A DNA stretch of 35,613 nucleotides from Mycolicibacterium sphagni (GTDB lineage: Bacteria; Actinomycetota; Actinomycetes; Mycobacteriales; Mycobacteriaceae): positions 1 to 35,613 of the forward strand of contig NZ_NOZR01000039.1 of assembly GCF_002250655.1 (NCBI RefSeq), given 5' to 3'. Position 1 is the first letter of the stretch; every line of letters begins with the position of its first letter. Of the stretch, positions 1-8,551 are shown one piece after another. A program made the position numbers and the translations under genes. The notes under the pieces were generated by a model. That model was given only the letters and a program-made list of their open reading frames with translations. It ran no database searches and was not told where the DNA came from.

Positions 1-2
1 GC

Positions 3-200
3 GTCGTCGTCGTATCCACGACACACGACCCGGCCACCCCGTACGAGGCCGGCGTCAACCTCGCCCGCGAGCTGGGCGCACCACTGATCACCTTCGACGG
101 CACGCAGCACACGGCGGTGTTCAACGGCGACAAATGCGTCGATTCGGCGATCGTGAACTACTTCGTCGACCAGACCGTGCCGGGCAACTTGCAGTGCTGA
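3..200 (+). CDS. C-terminal end of a Hip1/CaeA-like exported alpha/beta hydrolase (partial)
   Basis: The reading frame is open from the window edge and ends at TGA 198-200; only the last 65 residues are present. The segment THDPATPYEAG followed by DGTQHTAVF matches the C-terminal TAP-like part of actinobacterial alpha/beta-hydrolase peptidases. The Asp of HDPATP and the His of QHTAVF would be the acid and base of the Ser-His-Asp triad; the nucleophile elbow lies outside the window. In M. tuberculosis the gene next to glnA2 is the cell-envelope serine protease Hip1/CaeA or its paralogue, and the order here agrees. Two cysteines (in KCVD and the C-terminal LQC) could form a disulfide in an exported protein. 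Which paralogue this is cannot be decided from the tail alone. Confidence 0.85.
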   Translation, partial: VVVVSTTHDPATPYEAGVNLARELGAPLITFDGTQHTAVFNGDKCVDSAIVNYFVDQTVPGNLQC

Positions 201-220
201 CCGCCAGGTGCAGCAGGCCC

Positions 221-236
221 GTAACACGGAATTAAC
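221..236 (+). promoter_or_regulatory. Candidate GlnR box ahead of glnA2
   Basis: GTAAC and TTAAC are separated by 6 bp, matching the actinobacterial GlnR pattern gTnAC-n6-GaAAC (equivalently AC-n9-AC). The box sits 10 bp upstream of the putative glnA2 -10 hexamer, over the expected -35 region. Short motifs like this arise by chance, but the place, ahead of a nitrogen gene, is apt. Confidence 0.4.
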
Positions 237-246
237 ACCCGCTGCA

Positions 247-252
247 TACGCT
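247..252 (+). promoter_or_regulatory. Putative -10 element of leaderless glnA2
   Basis: TACGCT fits the mycobacterial TANNNT -10 hexamer and is followed by exactly 6 nt and then ATG 259, so transcription would start at or next to the A of the start codon. No Shine-Dalgarno sequence precedes the ATG, which supports a leaderless mRNA. Confidence 0.5.
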
Positions 253-258
253 CGCGTT

Positions 259-1599
259 ATGGACCGCCAGAAGGAATTTGTGCTGCGCACGCTGGAGGAA
301 CGGGATATCCGATTCGTCCGGCTGTGGTTCACCGACGTGCTCGGGTACCTCAAGTCGGTCGCGATCGCTCCCGCCGAGCTCGAAGGTGCCTTCGAAGAGG
401 GGATCGGCTTCGACGGATCCTCGATCGAGGGCTTCGCGCGCGTCTTCGAATCCGACACCGTCGCCCGCCCGGATCCCTCGACGTTCCAGGTTCTGCCGTG
501 GACCACGAGCGCGGGCCAGCACCACTCGGCCCGGATGTTCTGCGACATCACGATGCCCGACGGGTCGCCGTCGTGGGCCGACAGCCGCCACGTGCTGCGC
601 CGCCAGCTCGCCAAGGCCAGCGACCTCGGGTTCTCCTGCTACGTGCATCCCGAGATCGAGTTCTTCCTGCTCGAGCCCGGCCCGTACGACGGTTCGGTGC
701 CGGTGCCTGCCGACAACGGCGGCTACTTCGACCAGGCCGTGCACGACTCGGCGCCCAACTTCCGCCGGCACGCCATCGATGCCCTCGAACAGATGGGCAT
801 CTCGGTCGAATTCAGCCACCACGAGGGTGCACCCGGCCAGCAGGAGATCGACCTGCGCTACGCCGACGCACTGTCGATGGCCGACAACGTGATGACGTTC
901 CGCTACGTCGTCAAGGAAGTCGCGCTCGCAGAAGGGGCGCGGGCGTCGTTCATGCCCAAGCCGTTCGCCGAATATCCCGGCTCGGCCATGCACACCCACA
1001 TGAGCTTGTTCGAGGGCGAGACCAACGCCTTCCACGGCCCCGACGATCCGCTGCAGCTCTCCGACGTCGCAAAGTCGTTCATCGCCGGCATCCTGGAGCA
1101 CGCCAGCGAGATCAGCGCGATCACCAACCAGTGGGTGAACTCCTATAAGCGGCTGGTGCACGGTGGCGAGGCGCCGACGGCGGCGTCGTGGGGCGCGGCC
1201 AACCGCTCGGCGCTGGTCCGGGTGCCGATGTACACCCCGCGCAAGGCATCGTCGCGGCGCATCGAGGTGCGCAGCCCCGATTCGGCATGCAACCCCTATC
1301 TCACGTTCGCGGTGCTGCTGGCGGCCGGGCTGCGCGGTATCGAGAAGAACTACGTGCTGGGCCCGCAGGCCGAAGACAACGTGTGGATGCTGACTCCCGA
1401 GGAGCGCCGCGCGATGGGGTACCGCGAGCTGCCGTCCAGCCTGGGTATGGCATTGGCAGAGATGGAGAGCTCCGAGTTGGTCGCCGAGGCACTGGGCGAG
1501 CACGTCTTCGACTACTTTCTGCGCAACAAGCGCGCGGAGTGGGAGGAGTACCGCAGCAATGTCACGCCGTACGAGCTGAAGGCCTATCTGTCTCTGTAG
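259..1599 (+). CDS. glnA2: Glutamine synthetase GlnA2 (type I, not adenylylated)
   Basis: Ligates ammonia to glutamate with ATP, in the cytoplasm. The 446-residue protein starts MDRQKEFVLRTLEERDI, the same length and N-terminus as M. tuberculosis GlnA2, so ATG 259 is preferred over the in-frame GTG at 208. Visible GS features are GFDGSSIEGF, the HHEGAPGQQEID segment, MPKPF and the ATP/Glu-site segment NRSALVRVP. At the position of the GlnE-modified tyrosine of GlnA1 this protein has Trp376 (DNVWMLTPEE), so it should escape adenylylation. It lies 72 bp ahead of glnE in the same direction. The M. tuberculosis orthologue is a minor GS next to the essential GlnA1. A possible GlnR box and a leaderless promoter lie just upstream. 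Confidence 0.95.
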   Translation: MDRQKEFVLRTLEERDIRFVRLWFTDVLGYLKSVAIAPAELEGAFEEGIGFDGSSIEGFARVFESDTVARPDPSTFQVLPWTTSAGQHHSARMFCDITMPDGSPSWADSRHVLRRQLAKASDLGFSCYVHPEIEFFLLEPGPYDGSVPVPADNGGYFDQAVHDSAPNFRRHAIDALEQMGISVEFSHHEGAPGQQEIDLRYADALSMADNVMTFRYVVKEVALAEGARASFMPKPFAEYPGSAMHTHMSLFEGETNAFHGPDDPLQLSDVAKSFIAGILEHASEISAITNQWVNSYKRLVHGGEAPTAASWGAANRSALVRVPMYTPRKASSRRIEVRSPDSACNPYLTFAVLLAAGLRGIEKNYVLGPQAEDNVWMLTPEERRAMGYRELPSSLGMALAEMESSELVAEALGEHVFDYFLRNKRAEWEEYRSNVTPYELKAYLSL

Positions 1600-1658
1600 C
1601 CGACCGCTGCAGCAGGCCGGAGAGCAGGAGCGAAGCGACTCGGGAATTGGCACTGCGC

Positions 1659-1664
1659 TACCGT
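1659..1664 (+). promoter_or_regulatory. Putative -10 element of leaderless glnE
   Basis: TACCGT (TANNNT) is followed by 7 nt and GTG 1672, the spacing expected for a leaderless start. This favours GTG 1672 over GTG 1666 as the glnE start, and suggests that glnE has its own promoter as well as possible read-through from glnA2. Confidence 0.4.
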
Positions 1665-1671
1665 CGTGCAC

Positions 1672-4641
1672 GTGGCAAAACCAGCGACGCAGCGCCCGCG
1701 CGTTCCCAGCGTGGGCCGTCTCGGTCTGGTCGAGCCCGCCGCCGCCACTGACCTGACGAGGCTGGGCTGGGACACCGACGCCCACGTGGAATTGCTGTGG
1801 TCGCTGTCCCGGGCACCCGACGCCGACGTGGCCCTGCAGACGATGACCCGGCTGGCCGACGCACTCGGCAACGACTGGCAGCAACTGGATTCCGCACTGC
1901 TCAAAGACCGCAGCCTGCGGGGCCGGCTGTTCGCGGTGATCGGGTCGTCGCTGGCACTGGGAGATCACCTGGTGGCCAACCCGCGGTCGTGGCATCTGCT
2001 CGAGGGGAGCGCGACGGTGCCCGACGCCGCCGCACTGCGTCGGCTGTTCGACGACTGCATAGCCGAATTCGGCACCGCCCCCGCCACCATCATGCCGAAG
2101 CTGCGCACGCTGTACCGCGACCAGCTGTTGACCCTGGCCAGCCGGGACCTGGCACCGACAGTCGAGAACGAACCCGTGGTGGCGTTCTCCACGGTCGGCG
2201 AGCACCTCTCGGACTTCGCCGACGCCGCGCTGGACGCCGCACTCAAAGTGGCCGTAGCGACGGTGTGCAAAGAAGGCACCCCGGCACCCCGCCTCGCGGT
2301 GATCGCGATGGGTAAATGCGGTGCACGGGAACTGAATTACGTCAGCGACGTCGACGTCATCTTCGTCGGCGAGCAAGCCGATTCGGTGACCACGAGGGTG
2401 GCCGGCGAGATGATGCGCCTGGCGTCGGACACCTTCTTCGAGGTGGACGCCGCGCTGCGCCCCGAGGGTAAACAGGGCGCATTGGTGCGCACCCTGGAAT
2501 CCCATGTCGCCTACTACCAGCGGTGGGCCAAGACTTGGGAATTCCAGGCCCTGATGAAGGCCAGGCCCGCGGTCGGTGACGCCGAGTTGGGGGAGCAGTA
2601 CATCGCCGCGCTCATGCCGATGGTGTGGACCGCCTGCGAGCGCGAGGATTTCGTCCCCGAGGTGCAGGCGATGCGCCGGCGAGTGGAAGCTCTGGTGCCC
2701 GCCGACGTGCGTGGCCGTGAGATCAAGCTCGGCACGGGTGGGTTACGCGACGTTGAATTCGCCGTCCAGCTATTGCAATTGGTGCACGGACGCACCGACG
2801 ACTCGCTGCATGTTGCATCGACGGTCGCCGCGCTGGCGGCGCTGGGGGCCGGCGGATACGTGGGACGCGACGACGCCGCCAACCTGACCGCCTCGTATGA
2901 GTTCCTGCGGCTGCTGGAACACCGCCTGCAGTTGCAGCGCCTCAAACGAACCCACATGCTGCCGCCCGCCGACGACGAGGAGGCGCTGCGCTGGCTGGCC
3001 CGCGCGGCGCACATGCGTCCCGACGGCACCCACGACTCGCTCGGTGTGCTCCGCGAGGAGATCAAACGCCAGAACCACCGAGTATCGCGGTTGCACGCCA
3101 AGCTTTTCTACCAGCCGCTGCTCGAATCCGTCGGCCCGTCGGTGGGGCTTGCGCCCGGCCTCACCCCTGCCGCCGCTGAGCGCCAGCTGGCCGCACTGGG
3201 CTACGAGGGGCCGCAGAGCGCACTGACGCACCTGAGCGCACTGGTCAACCAGAGCGGGCGCCGCGGCCGGGTCCAAGCCGTGCTGTTGCCTCGGCTGCTG
3301 GACTGGCTGTCCGATAGCCCGGACCCGGACAGCGGCCTGCTGGCCTACCGTCGGATCAGCGAGGCGCTGTCCGAACAGCGTTGGTATCTGAGCACTTTGC
3401 GCGACGAGAGCGCGGTCGCCAAGCGTCTGATGCACGTGCTCGGCACGTCGGCTTATGTCCCCGAGCTATTGATGCGGGCACCGGAGGTGATCCAGCAGTA
3501 CGCCGACGGTCCGGCCGGGCCCAAGCTGCTCGACATCGAGCCCGATGTGGTGGCCCGGGCGCTGATCGCCTCGACGGCCCGGCATGCCGATCCGGTGCGC
3601 GCGATCGCGGCCGCACGGACCCTGCGACGCCGGGAGCTGGCTCGCGTGGCGTCCGCCGACCTGCTGGGCATGCTCGAGGTCCGCGAAGTCTGCGGGGCAC
3701 TGACATCGGTGTGGGTCGCGGTGCTGCAGTCGGCGCTGGAAGCGGTCATCCGCGCCAACACCCCCGACGACGGCGTGGCGCCCGCCAAGCTCGCGGTGAT
3801 CGGCATGGGCCGCCTCGGCGGCGGGGAACTCGGCTACGGGTCGGACGCCGACGTCATGTTCGTCTGCGAGGCGAATGCCGGCGTGGAGGAGTCCCGCGCC
3901 GTCAAGTGGTCGGTGTCGGTCGCCGAGCAGATCCGCACGCTGCTCGGAACACCCAGTGCCGACCCGCCTTTGGAGGTCGACGCGAATCTGCGCCCGGAGG
4001 GCCGCCAGGGCCCGCTGGTGCGCACCCTCGCGTCGTATGAGGCCTACTATGCGCAGTGGGCGCAGCCGTGGGAGGTCCAGGCGCTGCTGCGGGCCCATCG
4101 GGTGGCCGGCGACATGGACCTCGGCGACCGGTTCCTGCTGATGATCGACAAGACGCGCTACCCCGCCGGGGGGGTGTCCGCCGAAGCCGTGCAGGAGATT
4201 CGGCGGATCAAGGCGCGGGTGGATGCCGAGCGGTTGCCTCGCGGCGCGGATCCCAACACTCACACCAAACTCGGCCGTGGCGGGCTGGCCGACGTCGAGT
4301 GGACCGTGCAGCTGCTCCAGCTGCGATACGCCCACACGGTGTCGTCGCTGCACAACACCTCGACACTGGAGACGTTGGACGCGATCGGTGCGGCCGAACT
4401 ACTGGCAGAGGACGAGGTGGACCTGTTGCGCCAGGCCTGGCTGACCGCAACCCGGGCACGCAACGCACTGGTGCTGGTGCGCGGCAAGCCGACTGACCAG
4501 CTGCCAGGGCCCGGCCGCCAGCTCAACGCGGTCGCCGAGGCCGCGGGCTGGCACAACGACGATGGCGGGGAATTCCTGGACAACTATCTGCGGGTGACTC
4601 GGCGCGCTAAAGCCGTGGCACTCAAGGTTTTCGGAAGTTAG
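1672..4641 (+). CDS. glnE: Bifunctional glutamine synthetase adenylyltransferase / adenylyl-removing enzyme GlnE
   Basis: Adds AMP to, and removes it from, the regulatory tyrosine of GlnA1, tuning glutamine synthesis to nitrogen supply. The 989-residue protein has the family's two nucleotidyltransferase halves. The N-terminal deadenylylase has its metal-binding signature at about residues 225-228 (SDVD, within ARELNYVSDVDVIF). The C-terminal adenylyltransferase has SDAD at about 724-727 (GGGELGYGSDADVMF). Both halves repeat the motif LRPEG(K/R)QG and a later GLxDVE(F/W) motif, as expected from internal duplication. Length is close to the roughly 994 residues of the M. tuberculosis enzyme. The start is GTG 1672 or 1666; the former has the better leaderless context. 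Its target GlnA1 is encoded about 4 kb downstream on the other strand, with an accessory segment between them. Confidence 0.95.
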   Translation: MAKPATQRPRVPSVGRLGLVEPAAATDLTRLGWDTDAHVELLWSLSRAPDADVALQTMTRLADALGNDWQQLDSALLKDRSLRGRLFAVIGSSLALGDHLVANPRSWHLLEGSATVPDAAALRRLFDDCIAEFGTAPATIMPKLRTLYRDQLLTLASRDLAPTVENEPVVAFSTVGEHLSDFADAALDAALKVAVATVCKEGTPAPRLAVIAMGKCGARELNYVSDVDVIFVGEQADSVTTRVAGEMMRLASDTFFEVDAALRPEGKQGALVRTLESHVAYYQRWAKTWEFQALMKARPAVGDAELGEQYIAALMPMVWTACEREDFVPEVQAMRRRVEALVPADVRGREIKLGTGGLRDVEFAVQLLQLVHGRTDDSLHVASTVAALAALGAGGYVGRDDAANLTASYEFLRLLEHRLQLQRLKRTHMLPPADDEEALRWLARAAHMRPDGTHDSLGVLREEIKRQNHRVSRLHAKLFYQPLLESVGPSVGLAPGLTPAAAERQLAALGYEGPQSALTHLSALVNQSGRRGRVQAVLLPRLLDWLSDSPDPDSGLLAYRRISEALSEQRWYLSTLRDESAVAKRLMHVLGTSAYVPELLMRAPEVIQQYADGPAGPKLLDIEPDVVARALIASTARHADPVRAIAAARTLRRRELARVASADLLGMLEVREVCGALTSVWVAVLQSALEAVIRANTPDDGVAPAKLAVIGMGRLGGGELGYGSDADVMFVCEANAGVEESRAVKWSVSVAEQIRTLLGTPSADPPLEVDANLRPEGRQGPLVRTLASYEAYYAQWAQPWEVQALLRAHRVAGDMDLGDRFLLMIDKTRYPAGGVSAEAVQEIRRIKARVDAERLPRGADPNTHTKLGRGGLADVEWTVQLLQLRYAHTVSSLHNTSTLETLDAIGAAELLAEDEVDLLRQAWLTATRARNALVLVRGKPTDQLPGPGRQLNAVAEAAGWHNDDGGEFLDNYLRVTRRAKAVALKVFGS

Positions 4642-4647
4642 GCAGCG

Positions 4648-5274
4648 ATGGATTTCGAATGGGGTGTCATCAGCGCCGACGAGCATGATCGAATCGGCGC
4701 GTTGCACGAGCCGCTGGCCGAGGCGCTGCGCAGGCTCATCGAGGCCAGCATCCACAGCGGTGCCGATGCGGAGACGATCCAGGCCGCCCGGGAGACTATC
4801 GACTCGGTCAGCGAGATGCTGGAGCGCACGCCGAGCGACCGCCCCCGGGTGCTGCGGCACGAGGAGACCGGACTGCCGGTGGTTTGGCGCAATCCCGCTG
4901 TGGGACGGCACAACCCGCTGGCACCGCCGATGACCACCCATCATGAAGAGGGCCGGGTGTGGACCGAGTTCACCCTGGGGCCGGTCTACGAGGGGCCGCC
5001 CGGTCTGGTGCACGGCGGCATCTGCGCGCTGCTGCTCGACCAGCTGCTCGGTGAGGTCGCCACCCGGCAGCTCAGCACGCCCAAGTTCACCGGCACGATC
5101 ACGCTGAAGTACCTCCGTGGCACGCCACTCGGGCCGTTACGGGGCGAGGCGTGGGTTGAGGGTAACGAGGGCTACAAGACATATGCGCGCGGATTTCTCC
5201 GCGACGCACAGGGAATCACGGTCGAAGCAGAAGGGGTATTCATCATGCCGGCGTGGGCGAGGGATGCAGGGTGA
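4648..5274 (+). CDS. PaaI-type hotdog-fold thioesterase family protein
   Basis: A 208-residue protein beginning 6 bp after the glnE stop, with GGAAG about 13 nt ahead of ATG 4648. The C-terminal half (about 90-205) has the hotdog thioesterase pattern: GPPGLVHGGICALLLDQLLG, the active-site helix region of PaaI-like enzymes, followed by beta strands such as TGTITLKYLRGTPLG. The N-terminal 80 residues form a charged helical extension. Members hydrolyse acyl-CoA thioesters; the substrate cannot be read from sequence. Its stop overlaps the start of the next gene by 4 nt (GTGA), so the two are probably translationally coupled. Confidence 0.8.
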   Translation: MDFEWGVISADEHDRIGALHEPLAEALRRLIEASIHSGADAETIQAARETIDSVSEMLERTPSDRPRVLRHEETGLPVVWRNPAVGRHNPLAPPMTTHHEEGRVWTEFTLGPVYEGPPGLVHGGICALLLDQLLGEVATRQLSTPKFTGTITLKYLRGTPLGPLRGEAWVEGNEGYKTYARGFLRDAQGITVEAEGVFIMPAWARDAG

Positions 5275-6131
5275 AGTTCTATGTCAGCGTTGCGTTCCTG
5301 GAAACCAGTGAGATCGTCGAGATTGCCAAGGCAGCAGACGATCTGGGCTACGACGGGCTCGGTATACCCGACCACGTGGTGAACCTGGAAACCCTGGCCA
5401 CTCCATACCCGTACACCAAGAACGGTGAGCGCCGCTGGCAGCCGTTCACCGACTGGCCCGATCCGTGGGTGCTGGTCGGGGCGCTGGCGCAGGCCACGAG
5501 TGAGATCAAGTTCGTGACGACGGTGTACATCCCGGGCATGCGCGATCCGTACTCGGCGGCCAAATCGATTGGTACCGCGGCATATCTGGCCAAGGGCAGG
5601 GTGGAGCTCGGCATCGGCGTGGGCTGGTGCGAAGAAGAGTTCACCCTGATGGGCCAGCAGTTCGCCAAACGAGGCAAGCGCACCGACGAGATGATCGAGC
5701 TGATGCGGGCGCTCTGGCAGCCGGGCTGGACCGAGTTCAACGGCGAGTTCTACCAGACCCCGCGGCTGGAGATGATGCCGACACCGCCGCGCATCCCGAT
5801 CTACAGCGGGGGACTGTCGGATATCGCGCTACGGCGGGCGGCCCGCCTCGACGGCTGGATCGGTGACCTCATCAGCCTCGACCAAGCGATTCTCCGGGTG
5901 GACAAACTGCGTGAGCTGCGCGCCGAAAGCGGTTTGACCATGGATGGTTTCGAGATCCTGACACCACTGACCGACGCGTTCACGATCCCGCACTACGAGC
6001 GGGCCGCTGCGGCGGGCATCACCGGGATTGTGACGATGCCGTGGATGTTCTACTCGGGGCCGGATGCGTCGCTGGCGGACAAGATCGACGGGATGCGGCG
6101 ATTCCGCAAGGATCTGGCGCTGGACGCCTAG
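5271..6131 (+). CDS. LLM-class F420-dependent oxidoreductase
   Basis: A 286-residue luciferase-like TIM-barrel protein. Starting at GTG 5271 gives MKFYVSVAFLETSEIVEIAK, the normal barrel strand 1, with GAGGGA about 7 nt upstream and a 4-nt GTGA overlap with the thioesterase stop; the in-frame GTG 5253 would add six residues of no family character. Recognisable elements are GYDGLGIPDHV, GIGVGWCEEEFTLMG, RGKRTDEMIELMRALW and PRIPIYSGG, which mark the mycobacterial F420-dependent LLM family. The substrate is unknown. The thioesterase partner suggests a role in acyl-chain or CoA-ester metabolism, which is inference. The TAG stop shares the tetranucleotide CTAG with the stop of the convergent doxX-like gene. 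Confidence 0.85.
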   Translation: MKFYVSVAFLETSEIVEIAKAADDLGYDGLGIPDHVVNLETLATPYPYTKNGERRWQPFTDWPDPWVLVGALAQATSEIKFVTTVYIPGMRDPYSAAKSIGTAAYLAKGRVELGIGVGWCEEEFTLMGQQFAKRGKRTDEMIELMRALWQPGWTEFNGEFYQTPRLEMMPTPPRIPIYSGGLSDIALRRAARLDGWIGDLISLDQAILRVDKLRELRAESGLTMDGFEILTPLTDAFTIPHYERAAAAGITGIVTMPWMFYSGPDASLADKIDGMRRFRKDLALDA

Positions 6132-6538
6132 CGGCGGCCGCGGACGGCATCCACTGCGTAGGCGCCACCACCGGTGAACACCAGCAGCAGGAATCCGAAG
6201 CACAGGGCGACGGCCAGCTCACCGTGGTTGACGATCGGCCAAAAACTGACCTCGATATGCTGGTAGAAATAGGCGAAAGCCATTTCGCCACAGGCGATGA
6301 ACGCCGCGATCCGGGTGAACAGCCCGACGGTGATCAGCGTGCCGAGGACCAGCTCGATGATGCCGGCGTACCAGTTGGGCCACGCGCCCACCGAGGCGGT
6401 GCCGCCGCCAGGCGCGATCGGCCAGCCCACGATCGTCGAGAGGCCGTGGAACAGAAACAGCAGTCCGAAGATGATTCGGAACACGCTGAGCGCCGCAGGT
6501 GCGTAGCGGTCGAGCCGAGCGTCAAGTCTCTGCGTCAT
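6128..6538 (-). CDS. DoxX-family membrane protein
   Basis: A 136-residue protein with four predicted membrane segments: RIIFGLLFLFHGLSTI, the stretch around IELVLGTLITVGLF, RIAAFIACGEMAFAYF, and LAVALCFGFLLLVF. The order RxxFGLLFLFHG, LVLGxLIxxGLFTRxAA, xxCGEMAFAYF is typical of DoxX proteins (related to M. tuberculosis DoxX, part of a membrane oxidoreductase complex with SodA and SseA). ATG 6538 is chosen over an upstream start at 6601: it begins MTQRLDARLDRYAPAALSVF, and TATCGT lies 7 nt before it, a leaderless promoter layout. It is the first gene of the accessory stretch between glnE and glnA1. Confidence 0.85.
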   Translation of the reverse strand: MTQRLDARLDRYAPAALSVFRIIFGLLFLFHGLSTIVGWPIAPGGGTASVGAWPNWYAGIIELVLGTLITVGLFTRIAAFIACGEMAFAYFYQHIEVSFWPIVNHGELAVALCFGFLLLVFTGGGAYAVDAVRGRR

Positions 6539-6545
6539 GGGCCCA

Positions 6546-6551
6546 ACGATA
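6546..6551 (-). promoter_or_regulatory. Putative -10 element of leaderless DoxX gene
   Basis: On the minus strand TATCGT is followed by 7 nt and ATG 6538. No purine-rich ribosome site lies in between, so the transcript probably starts at the initiation codon. Confidence 0.45.
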
Positions 6552-6616
6552 CTGATGGGCAGGGGTGCGAACAGGCTCTCCGCGGAGATGCCCAGCTGCA
6601 CATGTGACTTAGGTAG

Positions 6617-7909
6617 TCAGAGCATGCGATTGAGAAGATTTCGTGCGACCCCCGTCACTAGGGAGCGGTCGTTGGTGATAGCGACTTCGAAGAGTCGATC
6701 ACCGTCTTGGCGACCGTGATCGGCGTTGTCAGCGTGCTCGCGGGCGATCAGCGCGGTCACGGTGGTAGCGCCCAGCGTGAGGACGACCCATTCGCAGCTC
6801 AGCGGATCGCCGTCGTTAATGGTGAAGCCTCGGACACCGGATCCCAGGTCGGCGGGAACATCGTGACCGAAGACTGCCACCAATGGGCACGGGCCAGCGA
6901 GGCGATGGTATTGATCCCTGGTGGCAGTGGTGAAGAACTCAACGCGTTGCAGCGCGGTGAGCACCATCGGTGGATCTGTCGCGGCGAGTGCTTGCTGTTC
7001 GATGTAGCGCGACAGGGCCAGCACGGTGTCTTTGCGTTCGGTGCGGGTCGGCACGCTGCCGGCTACGGCGTCGAACGGGGATCCGATGTCCAAAGATGGC
7101 TGCTGGGAACGGATCCGGGGGGCCCCGCGCCCCCGGATTGACCGATGGCTGGCCAGCCGGCCCGGGCGCCCGAATCTGAACCCTTGCCCCAACGTTGCGC
7201 CTAACGCCAACGCGCGGTCGAGGTGTTCGGCGGTTTCGATGCCTTCGGCGAGTATGGTCGCGCCGGCCCGCTCGTGATGGTCCAGCACCGCGGACCAGGT
7301 CCGCGCCTGGTGGTATCGGGATAAGGATTGGACCAGGGCCAGGTCGAGCTTGATAATTTCGGGACAGACAACGTCCAGCAGTGCAAGGGACTCCAGATTC
7401 GCTCCCACGTCATCGAAGGCGACGGCGAATCCATCCGCGTGCAGAGCGGCGACCTTGCGTAACAGGGCGGGCGGATCGCTGAGCAGTCCACGTTCGGTGA
7501 GTTCGAAGACGATCTGCAGGCGTTCGGCGCCTCGCGCCAACAAGGCATCGTGTGCCCGCGAGACGTGGGCTGTGACGGCTTCAGAGTTGATGAACAACAT
7601 TGTGTCCGGATCGAATTCGGCAGCCAGTGCGGACTCGATCGCCCTGTGGATGCACAGCCGGTCTAGCTGCATCTGTCTGCCGGTGTCCGCCGCGCGGGCC
7701 AATACCGCTTCGGGGGCGCCAAGATCGTCGAGATGATCCCATCGCGCCAGCGCCTCGTACCCCACGACCTCTTCCTCAGGTAGGGACACTATCGGCTGAA
7801 ACACCAGCTCAAGGCCCTCACCTGTCGCGGCGGCATCCAGACGACTCAACTCCTCGACCGAGGGCGATCGAAGAGATTCCCGGGTGACCTCGTCGGTGCT
7901 CTCAGCCAT
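6617..7909 (-). CDS. EAL-DICT protein, probable cyclic-di-GMP phosphodiesterase with sensory domain
   Basis: A 430-residue soluble protein. Residues about 25-265 form an EAL domain that would cleave cyclic-di-GMP to pGpG. The usual metal and substrate residues are all visible: Glu52 of YEALARWDH, Asn of FINSEA, Glu of FELTERG, the Asp pair of AFDDVG, Lys of IKLD, Glu of AEGIET and Gln of GQGFRFGRP. Loop 6 is divergent (FDDVGANLESL in place of the usual DDFGTGYSSL), which could lower activity. Residues about 290-428 resemble a DICT domain, a module found with diguanylate-cyclase and two-component proteins (VAVFGHDVPADLGSGVRGF, ending SLVTGVARNLLNRM). Start ATG 7909 has AAAGG about 9 nt upstream. 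M. tuberculosis has nothing like it between glnE and glnA1, so it belongs to the accessory stretch. Confidence 0.85.
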   Translation of the reverse strand: MAESTDEVTRESLRSPSVEELSRLDAAATGEGLELVFQPIVSLPEEEVVGYEALARWDHLDDLGAPEAVLARAADTGRQMQLDRLCIHRAIESALAAEFDPDTMLFINSEAVTAHVSRAHDALLARGAERLQIVFELTERGLLSDPPALLRKVAALHADGFAVAFDDVGANLESLALLDVVCPEIIKLDLALVQSLSRYHQARTWSAVLDHHERAGATILAEGIETAEHLDRALALGATLGQGFRFGRPGRLASHRSIRGRGAPRIRSQQPSLDIGSPFDAVAGSVPTRTERKDTVLALSRYIEQQALAATDPPMVLTALQRVEFFTTATRDQYHRLAGPCPLVAVFGHDVPADLGSGVRGFTINDGDPLSCEWVVLTLGATTVTALIAREHADNADHGRQDGDRLFEVAITNDRSLVTGVARNLLNRML

Positions 7910-8040
7910 GTTCTGGACCTTTGGGATAGTGCTGCTTCAGTGGCGCGCCTGATCGTCACCTCGACTGTCCTCCGTTTGCACGGATGCGCCAGCCGTTTGC
8001 GCCGATGGGTGCTCTGAGTCGTGTTACCGTGGCGGACCCT

Positions 8041-8046
8041 TAAAAT
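8041..8046 (+). promoter_or_regulatory. Putative -10 element of the truncated membrane-protein gene
   Basis: TAAAAT in a locally AT-rich patch, 16 nt before ATG 8063, would give a 5' leader of about 10 nt. No convincing -35 was seen. Confidence 0.35.
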
Positions 8047-8062
8047 TAGCCAGGGCAGGCAG

Positions 8063-8551
8063 ATGCCGACCAAAGAACCGTCGAATGCTGGCGGCCCCGC
8101 CGCCGCTGAGGTGCCGCGCTACTCTTCTGCGACGTCGTGGCTGCTCGCGGCAACCCCGGTCGTTCTGTTGCTGGCGCACTACATCGCCGTGTTGCCGCAC
8201 GAGTTCGACCACTCGTTCATGGCGTGGATGTGGGGCATCAAGTCCGATCCCCTGAAGATCACCTGGGGCCACGGCAGCATCGGTGACATCCTGCTGCTCA
8301 TCGGCATCGATGAGAACGTCGATTACCCATCCGCGCTGGCCGAAGGCAATACCGTGGCGGTCGCCTTCACCGTGTTTGCCGGCCCTGCCACGAACGGCCT
8401 GCTTTATCTGCTCACTCGTTTCGCAGTACCGCTCTGGCGCACCAGCGGACGTCGCGCATGCGCCACGCGTCGGCGCGCACGACATTGGACGCCTACAGGC
8501 ATCTATGCCCCGACGCAGACGAGTCCACCCGGTCGACAATCGGTGATGTGA
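8063..8551 (+). pseudogene. Truncated M50-like membrane metallopeptidase gene
   Basis: Starting at ATG 8063 (MPTKEPSNAGG), with the purine-rich AGGGCAGGCAG just before it. Up to about nt 8440 the frame reads as a genuine membrane protein: segment 1 SWLLAATPVVLLLAHYIAVL runs into HEFDH, an HExxH zinc motif, and a later segment FAGPATNGLLYLL resembles the AGPxxN motif of M50 site-2-type proteases. After WRTSG the frame turns into Arg/Thr-rich sequence without family character and stops at 8551. In another frame the DNA from about 8440 encodes the end of a tyrosine integrase. The simplest reading is that a deletion or recombination replaced the 3' part of this gene, including the expected third zinc ligand. 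The M50 assignment is tentative; loss of the C-terminus is much firmer. Confidence 0.6.

Noticed and set aside
208..258. Upstream GTG start for glnA2
   Set aside because: The added 17 residues have no family match and cover the putative GlnR box and -10; ATG 259 gives the normal 446 residues.
232..2505. 757-codon open frame on the minus strand
   Set aside because: It is antisense to glnA2 and glnE, both certain genes, and its translation (His/Arg/Gly/Val-rich, no motif) is the usual shadow in the opposite frame of high-GC genes.
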